From positions 124,001 to 188,000 of the forward strand of contig NZ_JAVHJP010000001.1 of NCBI RefSeq assembly GCF_031020795.1: DNA of 64,000 nucleotides, read 5' to 3'. Source of the stretch: Hydrogenophaga pseudoflava (lineage in GTDB: Bacteria > Pseudomonadota > Gammaproteobacteria > Burkholderiales > Burkholderiaceae_C). Shown one piece after another: positions 24,622 through 35,181 of the stretch. Under the pieces are notes generated by a model, which worked only from the letters and a program-made list of their open reading frames with translations, was not told the DNA's origin and did not search any database. The position numbers were made by a program, and so were the translations under genes. The first letter of the stretch is position 1. Each line of letters begins with the position of its first letter.

Positions 24622-25104
24622 ATGCATCGACGTTCCCTCCTCCTCGGCGCCACCGCCCTGCTGGGCGCCACCCCACTCGTGGCCCGCGCCGCGACACCCG
24701 CCACCAAGACCGGTGCCCTGCCCGTGATGCAGGTCTGGAAAGACCCGAACTGCGGCTGCTGCAAGGACTGGATCGCCTACCTGCAGCGCGACGGCTTCCA
24801 GGTCCAGGTCTTCGAAACCGGCAACGCCGCGGTGCGCCAGCGCCTGGGCATGCCGCAGAAGTTCGCGTCCTGTCACACCGCGCTGATCGGTGGTTACGTG
24901 ATCGAGGGGCACGTCAACGCCCCGGAAATCAGGCGCCTGCTGGCCGAGAAGCCCCAGGCCCTGGGACTCTCCGTGCCCGGCATGCCGGTGGGGAGTCCCG
25001 GCATGGACGGCCCCGAATACGGCGGCCGCAAGGACCCGTACGACGTGGTCCTGGTCCAGCGCGACGGCGGCAGCCGCGTCTACCAGTCCTATTTCCGCGC
25101 CTGA
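24622..25104 (+). CDS. DUF411 family metal-binding protein
   Basis: A 160-residue exported protein with a short signal (MHRRSLLLGATALLGATPLVARAA). The DUF411 core shows KDPNCGCCKDWIAYLQRDGF, a thioredoxin-like CGCC motif, then FASCHTALIGGYVIEGHVNAPEI, and ends in a DVVLVQRDG strand. Members are commonly encoded in copper resistance operons and are thought to bind metal in the periplasm; the precise role is not established. It sits 24 bp after the cupredoxin gene and 14 bp before the CusF-like gene. Confidence 0.85.
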   Translation: MHRRSLLLGATALLGATPLVARAATPATKTGALPVMQVWKDPNCGCCKDWIAYLQRDGFQVQVFETGNAAVRQRLGMPQKFASCHTALIGGYVIEGHVNAPEIRRLLAEKPQALGLSVPGMPVGSPGMDGPEYGGRKDPYDVVLVQRDGGSRVYQSYFRA

Positions 25105-25118
25105 ACCCGGAGCCCTTC

Positions 25119-25415
25119 ATGAACCACCTCCTGCGCACGCTCATCGCCTCCACCAGCCTGATCGCCACACTGGCGATCGCCGCCGACCCGCCGCCGTTCG
25201 TCGACGCCGAGGTCCGCAAGGTCGACACCACGGCTGGAAAGGTCACGCTCAAGCATTCGGACATCCCGAATCTGGACATGCCGCCCATGACCATGGTGTT
25301 CCAGGTCAAGGACCCGGCCACCCTGACCCCGCTGAAGGCGGGCGACCAGGTCCGCTTCCGGGCCGAGAAGGTCAACGGGGCGTACGTAGCCACGGACATC
25401 GAACCCAGGCGCTGA
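25119..25415 (+). CDS. CusF-like periplasmic copper-binding protein
   Basis: A 98-residue small periplasmic protein. A signal peptide (residues 1-21, ending IAA) leads to a CusF-type OB-fold barrel: EVRKVDTTAGKVTLKHSDIPNLDMPPMTMVFQV. The H-x-D...MPPMTM pattern includes the histidine and two methionines that bind Cu(I) or Ag(I) in CusF. It is the last gene of the metal block, directly before a damaged chemotaxis receptor fragment. No CusCBA pump is present in the window. Confidence 0.88.
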   Translation: MNHLLRTLIASTSLIATLAIAADPPPFVDAEVRKVDTTAGKVTLKHSDIPNLDMPPMTMVFQVKDPATLTPLKAGDQVRFRAEKVNGAYVATDIEPRR

Positions 25416-25418
25416 GCG

Positions 25419-25563
25419 GCGAGCGAGGCCGCCGCACTGGCCAGCAAGGCCACCGACGTGGCCCGCCAGGACAACGAAGCCATGGGCCGCGTCGCTCAAG
25501 GGCCAGGCGGCGGTCATGCAGGAATCCGTGAAGGTGTTCCGCCTGAACAGCGGCTCGCACTGA
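25419..25563 (+). pseudogene. Remnant of a methyl-accepting chemotaxis protein C-terminus
   Basis: Directly after the CusF-like stop, one frame reads ASEAAALASKATDVARQ, like the methyl-accepting helix of chemoreceptors. After a shift of frame, 25492-25563 reads SLKGQAAVMQESVKVFRL and ends in NSGSH-stop, like the conserved C-terminal end of betaproteobacterial receptors. The signalling hairpin that should lie between is missing, so this is what is left after an internal deletion or frameshift. No start codon or ribosome site is present. Confidence 0.7.
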
Positions 25564-25567
25564 CCGT

Positions 25568-25590
25568 CACGGGCGGACAGGCCGCCCGTG
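25568..25590 (+). terminator. Hairpin after the receptor remnant
   Basis: CACGGGCGG, loop ACAGG, CCGCCCGTG is a perfect 9-bp stem five bases after the remnant's stop codon. It has no T run. It is probably the old receptor gene's terminator and now ends the metal block transcript, 13 bp before the next start codon. Confidence 0.45.
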
Positions 25591-25603
25591 CTAAGGTAGC
25601 GCG

Positions 25604-26938
25604 ATGCCCCACAACATCCGCTACACCCTGCTGTCGCTGCGCGATCTGCTGGCGTCGATCGGGCCCTTTGCGCTGCTGACGCTGCTGCTGCTGGCACTGA
25701 CCTACTGGTGGCTCGACCCGAACCCGCCCAAGCGCGTGGTGCTGGCCACCGGCCCGGCGCAAAGCGCATACGACGAGTTCGGCAAGCGCTACGCCCAGGC
25801 ACTGGCGCGCTACGGCATCACCGTCGAACTGCTGCCCTCCCAGGGCTCCTCGGCCAACCTCGAACTGCTGCGCACCGGCCAGGCCGACCTGGGCTTCGTA
25901 CAGGGCGGCAGCGCCGACATCGGCTACGACGACGAAGAAGCCATCACCTCGCTCGGCAGCCTGTTCGTCGAGCCGCTGTGGCTGTTCTACCGCGAGGACT
26001 CGGCGCAGCGGCTCAAGCAGAGCCCGACCATCCAGTCGCTGGGCGATCTGGTCGGCTGGCGCGTCAACGTCGGCACCCCCGGCAGCGGCGTGCCCCGCCT
26101 GTTCTCGACCCTGCTGGACGTCAACCGCATCGACCGCCAGCAGCTGCAGCTCAGCGAGCTGGAGCAGACCCCCGCCACGGTGGCCTTCCTGGACGGCCAG
26201 ATCGACGCCATCGTGTTCGCCTCCGCCCCCGAGTCGCTGATGGTGCAGATGCTGCTGCAGTCGCCCGGCGTGCGCCTGCTCAACTTCTCGCAGAGCGAGG
26301 CCTATTCGCGCCGCTTCGGCTACCTCACGCCGGTGGTGATGCCGCAGGGCGTGGTCGACCTGTCGAAGAACATCCCCGACACCGACATGCATCTCGTGGC
26401 CTCGACCACCAGCCTGCTGGCCGGCGCCAAGACCCACCCGGCCATCCTGCAGCTGTTCGCGCAAACGGCCACTGGCCTGCACAGCGGCGGCAGCTGGTTC
26501 AACCGGGCGCGCGAATACCCGAGCCTGGAACACAGCGAGGTTCCGATCTCGCCCGAAGCGGTGCGCGCGATCAAGAACGGCCCGCCCTTCCTGCAGCGCT
26601 ACCTGCCGTTCTGGCTGGCCAACCTGGTCGAACGCATGTGGCTGGCGATGGGCCTGATCCTGGCGCTGGCCCTGCCGCTCTCGCGCGTGGTGCCCCCGCT
26701 CTACACCTTCCGCATCCGCTCGCGTGTGTTCCGCTGGTACGCCGAGCTGCGCAGCATCGAGCAGCGGTTCACCGAGCCGGGCGATGAGCCGGTGCCCGTG
26801 GACGAACTGATCGAGCAGCTCGACCGGCTGGAAGCCCGCGTCGAGCAGGTGGTGGTGCCGCTGTCCTACACCGACGAGCTCTACGCCCTGCGAAGCAACA
26901 TCGGGCTGGTGCGCAAGAAGCTGCTGCGCAAAGGCTGA
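25604..26938 (+). CDS. TAXI-family TRAP-type substrate-binding protein, membrane-anchored
   Basis: A 444-residue protein. A membrane helix near residues 17-37 (GPFALLTLLLLALTYWW) anchors it; residues about 43-330 form the TAXI binding domain (VVLATGPAQSAYDEFGKRYAQAL, LLPSQGSSANLELLRTGQADLGFVQGG). A second membrane helix near 350 (WLAMGLILALALPLSRVV) and a coiled cytoplasmic tail follow. TAXI domains usually serve TRAP uptake systems, but no TRAP permease is nearby and this double-anchored form is often an orphan. The ligand is unknown. It converges on the DUF1631 gene. Confidence 0.8.
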   Translation: MPHNIRYTLLSLRDLLASIGPFALLTLLLLALTYWWLDPNPPKRVVLATGPAQSAYDEFGKRYAQALARYGITVELLPSQGSSANLELLRTGQADLGFVQGGSADIGYDDEEAITSLGSLFVEPLWLFYREDSAQRLKQSPTIQSLGDLVGWRVNVGTPGSGVPRLFSTLLDVNRIDRQQLQLSELEQTPATVAFLDGQIDAIVFASAPESLMVQMLLQSPGVRLLNFSQSEAYSRRFGYLTPVVMPQGVVDLSKNIPDTDMHLVASTTSLLAGAKTHPAILQLFAQTATGLHSGGSWFNRAREYPSLEHSEVPISPEAVRAIKNGPPFLQRYLPFWLANLVERMWLAMGLILALALPLSRVVPPLYTFRIRSRVFRWYAELRSIEQRFTEPGDEPVPVDELIEQLDRLEARVEQVVVPLSYTDELYALRSNIGLVRKKLLRKG

Positions 26939-26959
26939 AGTCCCGCCAACACCGCCCCG

Positions 26960-29041
26960 TCAGGCCAGCTTGCCCGAGTTGGCCCAGGCCAGGCGGGCGA
27001 CCGCCGCGAGGGCTTCGTCCACCACGCCGTGTTCGGCCACCACCCGCAGCTGGCCGCCTGCTTCGAGACGGTCCATGCCCTGGCGGGTGAGCGACACCGA
27101 CTGCCCTTCGGCGGTGGCGAACAGGAACAGCGTGCGGTGCGGACTCGCCCAGCGCAGCTGGCAGCGCTGCACGTGGTCCGTGTATTGCAGCTCGATCCAG
27201 GCGCCCACCGCGAGGGTGTCCCCGCTGCCCAGCGGCTGCTGGCAGGTGACCGGTTCGGTGTCGGCGAACTCGGCGACCATCAGCTGGGTGTCGATGAACC
27301 CGGACTCGCGGGCCTCGTGACCCTGCAGCCAGGGCTCCGGCGCGGCCACCGGCGCCTCCGGACGGCGCAGGCCGGCCTTGAGCAGGCCGTCGCTGCGTTG
27401 CGACTTGTAGGCCGCCTCGTGCAGCCCCATCAGGGCCTGGAAGAACGATTCGGCCTGCGGACGGGGGAAATCGATCGCGTCCAGCCCTTCGCGCAGCGTG
27501 CGCAGCACGACCGGCACCACACGGACCAGCCGAGCCCGGTCCTGGCTCGCCTGCGCCAGCTGGCAGGACCAGAGCAGGTCGGTGAGGATGTCCATGTAGC
27601 GTTCCGAAGACAGCTCGCGCACCGCCAGCAGGTCGGGCTGCGTCGCCAACTCGCCCAGGATGTCGGCCGTCAGCCGGGCATGGGCCACCACCTGGGCCCA
27701 GGGGCCACACAGGAAGCGCTTGACCAGGGCGGGTGCACGTTGGAAATCGTCCCGCGTCCGGATCTCCCGCGCCACCCGTTCGGCCAGCAGGTGCCGCTGC
27801 TCGACGCGCACCAGCGTCTGCATCGCCGGCCCTTGGTCGGTCAGCCCCAGGGACTCCATGTGCTGCATGCAGGCCACCACGCGCTCGGGCAGGTCGGCCG
27901 ACGGCGACTGCAGCGACTGCACCGTGTGCAGCACCTGTCCCGCGAACTCGCCGAACCCGGTGTCCTGCTCGTGGATGTAGGCCAGGCTGCGCGCAGTGAT
28001 TGCGTCCAGCAGCCGGCGGGCCGGGTTGTCGCGGTCGGCAAAGAAGCGCGGATCGGTCTTGGCCAGGTGCAGCAGCGCGGGTTTGAGCTGCATCACCAGG
28101 TCGCGCACGGGCGCCAGCAGCCGACGGTCTTCGGCGATGCTGCGCAACATCTGCGTCACCACCTCCGCCGCCAGCGTCCGCACCAGCGCGTTGCCCGAGC
28201 CCGAGGCGCCATGGTCGGACACCTCGGCACCGCCCTGGGCCAGATTGCCCACCAGCAGACGGTGCAGATGGTCCAGTGTGAGCACCAGCGGAGATTCATC
28301 GGCGGTGGCGCCGGCGGCCGCCTCGGCGGCCTGGTCCGCGAACGGATCTGTGGACGGCGCGCGGGCGCCCCGCACCGGCAGCACCGTGGGCACCACCACG
28401 TAGCCGGCCGGCTGCACGCCGTCCGCTTCCAGGTGCCGCACCAGCGCGGCGTAGAACCGCCCGAGGGTCTGCCCGAGGGACACCGCGCCAGCGTGCAGCC
28501 AGCGCTGCCGGACGGTCTCGTCGATGCGCAGCTCGGTCAGGGTCGCCATCAGGGTGTCGATGACGACATCGGGGCGCAGCGGGTTGGCCTCGGCGCGCAC
28601 GCTGGGCAGGCCCCGCGCGGCGCAGAGCAGCGCACCCAGCGTGATCAGCTCGTCGTCCACCGCCATCCTGACCACCTGCTGCAGGCGGGCCAGCTCCACC
28701 GAGGCCTGCACCTGGCCATGGTCCATCAGTGTCAGGTCGTCCAGGCTCAGCGCGGCCTTCGGCTTGCGTGGGGTGGCCGAGGGTGCACCGGCCTCGCGCG
28801 CCACGTCGGCGTGGACCGCCTCGGCGAAGGCCTCCACCAGACGGGCCTCCAGCCGCTCTCGGCACCGCACCAGCTCCAGGCGCGCATGGCCGAAGCCGCG
28901 CTTCTCGTGCGTGGCGCCGGTCGCCTCCCGGTGCACCAGGGCGGCCTGCAGTTGGTCCAGCCAGCGCGGAATCCACTCGCCGGACAGGACCAGCGCGGCC
29001 GTCAGACAGCTGTCAAAGGGGGTGCGGGTGCGGGCGTTCAT
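26960..29041 (-). CDS. DUF1631 family protein (paralogue 1)
   Basis: A 693-residue, mostly helical cytoplasmic protein of DUF1631, a family largely restricted to proteobacteria and of unknown function. Conserved segments include FDSCLTAALVLSGEWIPRWLDQL near the start, LTLMDHGQVQASVELARLQQ and ANPLRPDVVIDTLMATL. The C-terminal ~90 residues (GAWIELQYTDHVQRCQLRWASPHRTLFLF) look like a small beta barrel of PilZ style but lack the c-di-GMP RxxxR motif. A second member lies at 32717-34879 on the same strand. No partner is evident. Confidence 0.75.
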   Translation of the reverse strand: MNARTRTPFDSCLTAALVLSGEWIPRWLDQLQAALVHREATGATHEKRGFGHARLELVRCRERLEARLVEAFAEAVHADVAREAGAPSATPRKPKAALSLDDLTLMDHGQVQASVELARLQQVVRMAVDDELITLGALLCAARGLPSVRAEANPLRPDVVIDTLMATLTELRIDETVRQRWLHAGAVSLGQTLGRFYAALVRHLEADGVQPAGYVVVPTVLPVRGARAPSTDPFADQAAEAAAGATADESPLVLTLDHLHRLLVGNLAQGGAEVSDHGASGSGNALVRTLAAEVVTQMLRSIAEDRRLLAPVRDLVMQLKPALLHLAKTDPRFFADRDNPARRLLDAITARSLAYIHEQDTGFGEFAGQVLHTVQSLQSPSADLPERVVACMQHMESLGLTDQGPAMQTLVRVEQRHLLAERVAREIRTRDDFQRAPALVKRFLCGPWAQVVAHARLTADILGELATQPDLLAVRELSSERYMDILTDLLWSCQLAQASQDRARLVRVVPVVLRTLREGLDAIDFPRPQAESFFQALMGLHEAAYKSQRSDGLLKAGLRRPEAPVAAPEPWLQGHEARESGFIDTQLMVAEFADTEPVTCQQPLGSGDTLAVGAWIELQYTDHVQRCQLRWASPHRTLFLFATAEGQSVSLTRQGMDRLEAGGQLRVVAEHGVVDEALAAVARLAWANSGKLA

Positions 29042-29143
29042 GGCGGGGGCAGCACAAGTCGATCGGTCGGGACCTCATGACCGAGGATTGTGGGCACCCC
29101 TTGCGGCGGCAAAGGCCGGATCAGCCCTGGATTTCCACGCAGT

Positions 29144-29698
29144 TCAGGGCTTAGAGAGCAAGACCTTCCAGCCCTCGGCGCCCAGCGTGCGCAGCGTGGC
29201 AATGTTGCGCTCCACGATCTTTTCGGCGTCCCCGCCGTCGCTGGCCACCGCGCGCTCCACGCTGTCCTCGCGCAGCAGGTGCAGCGTGGGGTACGGCGCG
29301 CGGTTGGTGAAGTGGCTGGGATCGTCCACCGCCTCGCCCTCGAAGAGGAACTGCGGGTGGAAGTTGGCCACCTGGATCTCACCTTCGAGTTCGTGTTCGG
29401 CCACCACGTCGTCGACCACGTTCATGAAGTCGTTGAAGACCTCGAAGTCGGGGAACAGCGTCGGATGCACCAGCAGCGTGGTGTCAATCTCTTCGGCCGG
29501 CGTGTTCACCAGCAGGTCCAGCTCGCGGTCCAGCTCGTCCAGGAAGGCGTCGAGGTGCCGCGCGCGGCTGACCACGATGCGCACCTGGTTCTTCACGTAC
29601 ACCGAGCGCGCGAACGGACACAGGTTCAGCCCGATCACCGCCTTCTCGATCCAGCGGCGGGTGTCGTCGAGCACCTGCTCGTCGTCGGCTGAAGTCAC
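29144..29698 (-). CDS. DUF1415 family protein
   Basis: A 184-residue cytoplasmic protein of DUF1415. Family segments are clear: VLDDTRRWIEKAVIGLNLCPFARS, VSRARHLDAFLDELDREL, TTLLVHPTLFPDFEVFNDF and NFHPQFLFEG followed by NRAPYPTLHLLRE. The invariant GLNLCPFA cysteine suggests a functional site, but no reaction is known. Its ATG overlaps the stop of the upstream lipoprotein gene by four bases, so the two are probably translated together. Confidence 0.85.
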   Translation of the reverse strand: MTSADDEQVLDDTRRWIEKAVIGLNLCPFARSVYVKNQVRIVVSRARHLDAFLDELDRELDLLVNTPAEEIDTTLLVHPTLFPDFEVFNDFMNVVDDVVAEHELEGEIQVANFHPQFLFEGEAVDDPSHFTNRAPYPTLHLLREDSVERAVASDGGDAEKIVERNIATLRTLGAEGWKVLLSKP

Positions 29699-30342
29699 TC
29701 GACCGCTCCCTTGCGTGGGCCGGCAGACGCCGTCCAGTCTCCCATGGGCAGGAGCCGGGTGGTCACCCGCCCCTTGATGGACACAACCTTCTTTTCAGCC
29801 AGAGGGATGTCGATCACAGCCCTGTCCCGGACCTCGGGCACGGCCCCGGCCACCGCTTTGACACCGATCAACGAGCGACCAGCCACGTGGTTTAGGTTGA
29901 GGTTCCCGATGTAGACGACTTCTCCGGCCCGCACATCGAACGTGAGCGGGGGCAGTTCGGCACGAGGCTCCAGTCGAGACATGCCGGTGACCGTGAACCA
30001 TGAGCTGACCGTGTGGGTACCCGGTTCCATGTCCAGCACATAGACCCGCCCGTGTACGTCGTCGAAATCACTGCCCTTCGGCACGCCCAGCACTTCTTCG
30101 ATGGAGCGCAGGATCCGCGTCGAATGGACCTTGCTGTCGCGGTCCAGCACGAACCCCGCCTTGGCACGGCGCCCGGTCTCCGCATCGTGGGTGACCGACA
30201 CCACGACCACCGCCTTTTCACCAACGCTGGAAGCGGGTGCATCGGCGGCAATCTGGTTTCCCGCGCAGCCTGCAAGCATCAGCAAAAAGACCGCTGACCC
30301 CGCAATGAGGCGGCGCACAGTCGAAAGTTTTCCCTGTTTCAT
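29695..30342 (-). CDS. Lipoprotein of unknown function
   Basis: A 215-residue lipoprotein. The signal IAGSAVFLLMLAGCAGN gives a lipobox with the cysteine at about residue 26. The mature part is predicted all-beta: VVVVSVTHDAE, YVLDMEPGTHTVSSWFTVTG, FDVRAGEVVYIGNLNL. This alternation resembles small PEGA/DUF2846-like surface domains but I cannot name a family. It overlaps the DUF1415 gene. Codon use and G/C are slightly less extreme than in neighbouring genes, with more A/T-ending codons, which could mean a later acquisition. Confidence 0.6.
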   Translation of the reverse strand: MKQGKLSTVRRLIAGSAVFLLMLAGCAGNQIAADAPASSVGEKAVVVVSVTHDAETGRRAKAGFVLDRDSKVHSTRILRSIEEVLGVPKGSDFDDVHGRVYVLDMEPGTHTVSSWFTVTGMSRLEPRAELPPLTFDVRAGEVVYIGNLNLNHVAGRSLIGVKAVAGAVPEVRDRAVIDIPLAEKKVVSIKGRVTTRLLPMGDWTASAGPRKGAVE

Positions 30343-30392
30343 GTCTTGGTCACTCTTGGTCCGTCTGTCAAACCACGCATCCGATCAGAACG

Positions 30393-32054
<1,662 letters not shown>

Positions 32055-32129
32055 GGCGGATGGGCTCGCTGGTGAGGTCGCGTTGGTCCGGCGGGGCTGC
32101 CGGAAGGAGCAAAGGGGGGAAACCGGGGA

Positions 32130-32687
32130 TTATCGCCCGGTGGCCGGTTCGTCGAGGTCGGGCGGCAGCGGCCGGCCCAGCAGGTCGCGCACCGCGGCGG
32201 GCGTCATGGGTTCCTGCAGCCACTCAGGCAGCGGTTCGGGCAGATTCCAGTGGGTCTGCTGGAGCACCAGGGCCAGCCCGCGGTACCACAGGTGCATGCC
32301 CTTGCGGCTGAGCCGCAGAACCACCGGGCCGGCGCCGGTCTCGAAGTTCAGGGTGACGCTTTGCGGCGTGGCCTGGGTGGTGAGCCTGGTGCACAGGCGC
32401 TGCTGCGGGTCGCTCTCCAGCCCCGGGCGTTCGCGGCCCGCGCGAATCTGCGCCGGTCGCTGGCCGGGCGCCGCCTCGTGCAGGGACAACTGGTGCTCGA
32501 TCGACGCCCGCGCCCGGGGTGCCGCCCCGCCCTGCTGACCCGGGGTCGAATCCTCGAACACCTTGAGCATGGGCCCCAGGACACTGCGCACCATGCGCCG
32601 GGTCAGCCAGAGGGTGACGTCCTGGTCGTGCACCCGCATCCAGATGCGGTCCTGCGCCGGGTCGTAGCCGAAGGTGGTCGTGGTCAA
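32130..32687 (-). CDS. Hypothetical protein downstream of DUF1631 (TTG start)
   Basis: A 185-residue protein of no recognised family. It opens TTTTFGYDPAQDRIWMRVHDQDVTLWLTRRM, with a strand-rich N-terminus, and ends LQQTHWNLPEPLPEWLQEPM. No ATG lies after the end of the DUF1631 gene; a TTG at 32687 preceded by AGGTT gives the best start, 29 bp after the upstream stop. The frame remains open further upstream but only as the shadow of DUF1631. It probably shares a transcript with DUF1631 paralogue 2 and may serve it. The function is unknown. Confidence 0.55.
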   Translation of the reverse strand: MTTTTFGYDPAQDRIWMRVHDQDVTLWLTRRMVRSVLGPMLKVFEDSTPGQQGGAAPRARASIEHQLSLHEAAPGQRPAQIRAGRERPGLESDPQQRLCTRLTTQATPQSVTLNFETGAGPVVLRLSRKGMHLWYRGLALVLQQTHWNLPEPLPEWLQEPMTPAAVRDLLGRPLPPDLDEPATGR

Positions 32688-32716
32688 GAGAGGAACCTGT
32701 GCGTGCCGGGGGCGCC

Positions 32717-34879
32717 TCAGTGGCCGATGTCCGGACCGGTCCCGTGCGCGTTGCGCAGTGCCTGCTGGGCCACCGCGTCCAGCGCCCCCTCCACCACCCC
32801 GCCGCGGGTGATGATGCGCAGGGCGTCCTTGCCCAGCAGCTTTTCCAGCGTGCGCCGGGTCATGGAGTGGGCCAGGCCATTGGCCGAGATGAACATGAAC
32901 AGGCTGCCGCGGGGGCTGGTCCAAGTCAGCTGGGCCCGCAGCCACTCTCCCTGCACCTGCAGATCGACCCAGGCGCCCGGCGCAAGGTCCATTTCGACCA
33001 CACTCAGCCCGTCGATGGGCATGGGGCCGGTCTCGGCCTCCACAAAACCCGCGTCCTCCGCCTCCTTGCCCGCGATCCAGAACGAATCGTCGATGGGCAG
33101 TTCCTCGACCGACATGCCCTGGGTGATCGGGTCATCGGGCCTGTCCACCGCCAGGTCGGCCCCGGGCGCATCGGTCAGGGTCGGCACATCGAAGGCCTTT
33201 TCGTGCACCGTCACCAGTGCGTCGAAGAACTGGCCCGTGAGTTCCGCGGGGTAGGCGATGCGTTCCAAGCCCTGGCGCATCTGGCCCAGCAGGCGGGGCA
33301 CCAGCCGCGCCAGGCGGTCGGCGTCGCGCCGGATCAGCGCCGGTTGCACGCTCCAGATCAGGTCGTCGGCCACGCCGTCCAGCGAATCGCCCTGGTTGCC
33401 CGGCAGGCGGCCCACCAGCTGCGTTTCGGCCAGAACCTGCGCCCAGGGGCCGGAGAGAAAGCGCTGCACGAACTCCGGCACTTCCTTGTCCTGCATGCGC
33501 TGCTGGAACTCGCCGGCCAGCCGTTCGGCCAGCACCTGCCGCTGCTCTGCGTGCAGCAGTGCGCGCGCCGCCTCTGCCTGCCGCTGGTTCTTACGTTCGT
33601 CGTCCTCTTCCCAGCGGCGGCGCAGGCGCTTGAGCAGCCGGGCGAACACCTCCTCGCTGGCGTCGACGCGCTGCAGCGAACGGACCGCCCCGGCCACGGA
33701 GCGCAGCAGGTCGCTGAACCCATCCTCGCTCTGACTCTGGTAGCCCAGGCTGCGCTGGGTGATGCTCTCCAGCAGCTGGCGCGCGGGGTGCTGGCGGTCG
33801 CTGAAGAAGCGGGGGTCGGCCTGCGAGAGCCGGGTCAGCGAGGGCTCGAGCAGCCCGATCTGCTGGCGGATGGCCGGCAGCAGGCGCTCGTCCTGGGTCA
33901 GGTTGTCCAGCATGAGGCGCACCACTTCCTGGCCCAGCAAACGTCCCAGCTGGTGGCCCGAGACCACCGGCAGCTCCGCCACCGCCCCCTGACCGGCGGC
34001 CCGGGCCGGCCGCTGGCGCAGGCGCTGCATCAGCGGCTCGATGAGGTCCATGTCCTCGAGCGCCGACATCGAGGCCGGCACGGTGTGCAGGAAGATCGGC
34101 CCGCCCTCCTGCTCGCCGTTGAGGTCCCCGGCGAGCAGCTGGCGCAGCCGGCTCAGCGTGAGCAGGGTGCGCCCCACCGCATTGCGCGACGCCTTGTCGG
34201 CCTGCAGCGTCTGGGTGGTGTTCTCCAGCGGCTCGACACCGTGCGCCATCAGCCACTGGACCAGTTCGCGGTACACCTGCCGCAGGCTCTCACCCAGGAT
34301 GCCGGCGACCGGCACGAACAGCGCCGTGCGCTGGTGCGGATCGGGCACGTGCTGGACCATCACGGCGCGCAGCGCACGGGCGTAGGCCGAGGGTCGCAAC
34401 GGATTCAGATCAGGCTGCACCGTGAGCCAGCCCATGAGATTGCTCACCAGCGCGTTCAGACGCGGCAGCAGCTCCTGTGTGGATTTGGTCAGCGCCTGCT
34501 CGGCGATGGCGAATTCGATGCTCGCGTCCAGCTGCCGGTCGTCCAGCAGACGGAGGTCGTCGAAACGCACCGTGGCGTGCAGCTCGGGGTCGTGCACCTC
34601 GCCGTGATAGAAGACCTGGCGCAGCTGCTGCGACCAGGTGTGCTTGATGGCGTCGGCCTCGTGGATCCAGCGGTCGATCTGCCCCACGTCCACATGCTCC
34701 AGTTCCATCGGCAGGTTGGCCAGGCGGTCCGGGTCGGCCACCGCGGCCAGTTGCGCCAGCAGCTCGTCGATCATGGAGTCCGCGATCGACAGCGCGGCCT
34801 CCAGGCAGTGCTGGAGGGTCGGGCGCAACTTTCCCGCGTCATTGGCCACACCGGACCGGATCAACTTGTGCGAATCCAT
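32717..34879 (-). CDS. DUF1631 family protein (paralogue 2)
   Basis: A 720-residue DUF1631 protein. It starts MDSHKLIRSGVAND at 34879 behind GAGAAG; a longer frame upstream is not family-like. The N-terminal HCLEAALSIADSMIDELL, the central RLRQLLAGDLNGEQ and long helical stretches match paralogue 1 at 26960. The C-terminus (GAWVDLQVQGEWLRAQLTWTSPRGSLFMF) aligns with the same region of paralogue 1 (GAWIELQ...RCQLRWASP), so the two share the terminal beta module. They are similar but far from identical, implying an old duplication. It is divergent from the helicase gene. Confidence 0.78.
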   Translation of the reverse strand: MDSHKLIRSGVANDAGKLRPTLQHCLEAALSIADSMIDELLAQLAAVADPDRLANLPMELEHVDVGQIDRWIHEADAIKHTWSQQLRQVFYHGEVHDPELHATVRFDDLRLLDDRQLDASIEFAIAEQALTKSTQELLPRLNALVSNLMGWLTVQPDLNPLRPSAYARALRAVMVQHVPDPHQRTALFVPVAGILGESLRQVYRELVQWLMAHGVEPLENTTQTLQADKASRNAVGRTLLTLSRLRQLLAGDLNGEQEGGPIFLHTVPASMSALEDMDLIEPLMQRLRQRPARAAGQGAVAELPVVSGHQLGRLLGQEVVRLMLDNLTQDERLLPAIRQQIGLLEPSLTRLSQADPRFFSDRQHPARQLLESITQRSLGYQSQSEDGFSDLLRSVAGAVRSLQRVDASEEVFARLLKRLRRRWEEDDERKNQRQAEAARALLHAEQRQVLAERLAGEFQQRMQDKEVPEFVQRFLSGPWAQVLAETQLVGRLPGNQGDSLDGVADDLIWSVQPALIRRDADRLARLVPRLLGQMRQGLERIAYPAELTGQFFDALVTVHEKAFDVPTLTDAPGADLAVDRPDDPITQGMSVEELPIDDSFWIAGKEAEDAGFVEAETGPMPIDGLSVVEMDLAPGAWVDLQVQGEWLRAQLTWTSPRGSLFMFISANGLAHSMTRRTLEKLLGKDALRIITRGGVVEGALDAVAQQALRNAHGTGPDIGH

Positions 34880-35181
34880 GGCTTCTCGTGGAGAGTGGGG
34901 CCGACCGGCCAGGGCGGCGGGAGGGCGGACCGCCATTATGGAGACAGGTGCTGACAGGCGGACACGACGATTCTCCGGACGGTCGCCCGGCAAGACGTGC
35001 GACAATATGGCCTGTTGCGTCGCATCAGTGGCCCGCAACACCGGCAACCCCGCCGGAGGGTCGGCCCCAGTTCCTGGTCCTGCTGCCCACTTTGTAGACC
35101 CCGTCTGCCTTCAACTGAACGGCTGCTTTGGCAACCGCACAGGCAGATGCCCCCAGCACCCTGGACGGGTGCCTCTCATTG
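34880..35181. other. Divergent leader region, DUF1631 / RNA helicase
   Basis: About 300 bp without a convincing gene. It contains a promoter-like GACAAT hexamer near 35001 facing the helicase, which would give a 5' leader of roughly 170 nucleotides. DEAD-box helicase mRNAs often have long regulated leaders. I see no riboswitch that I can name. Confidence 0.45.

Noticed and set aside
26960-29080. A long plus-strand frame opposite DUF1631 paralogue 1
   Set aside because: Antisense to a gene with a clear paralogue; residue composition is that of a shadow frame.
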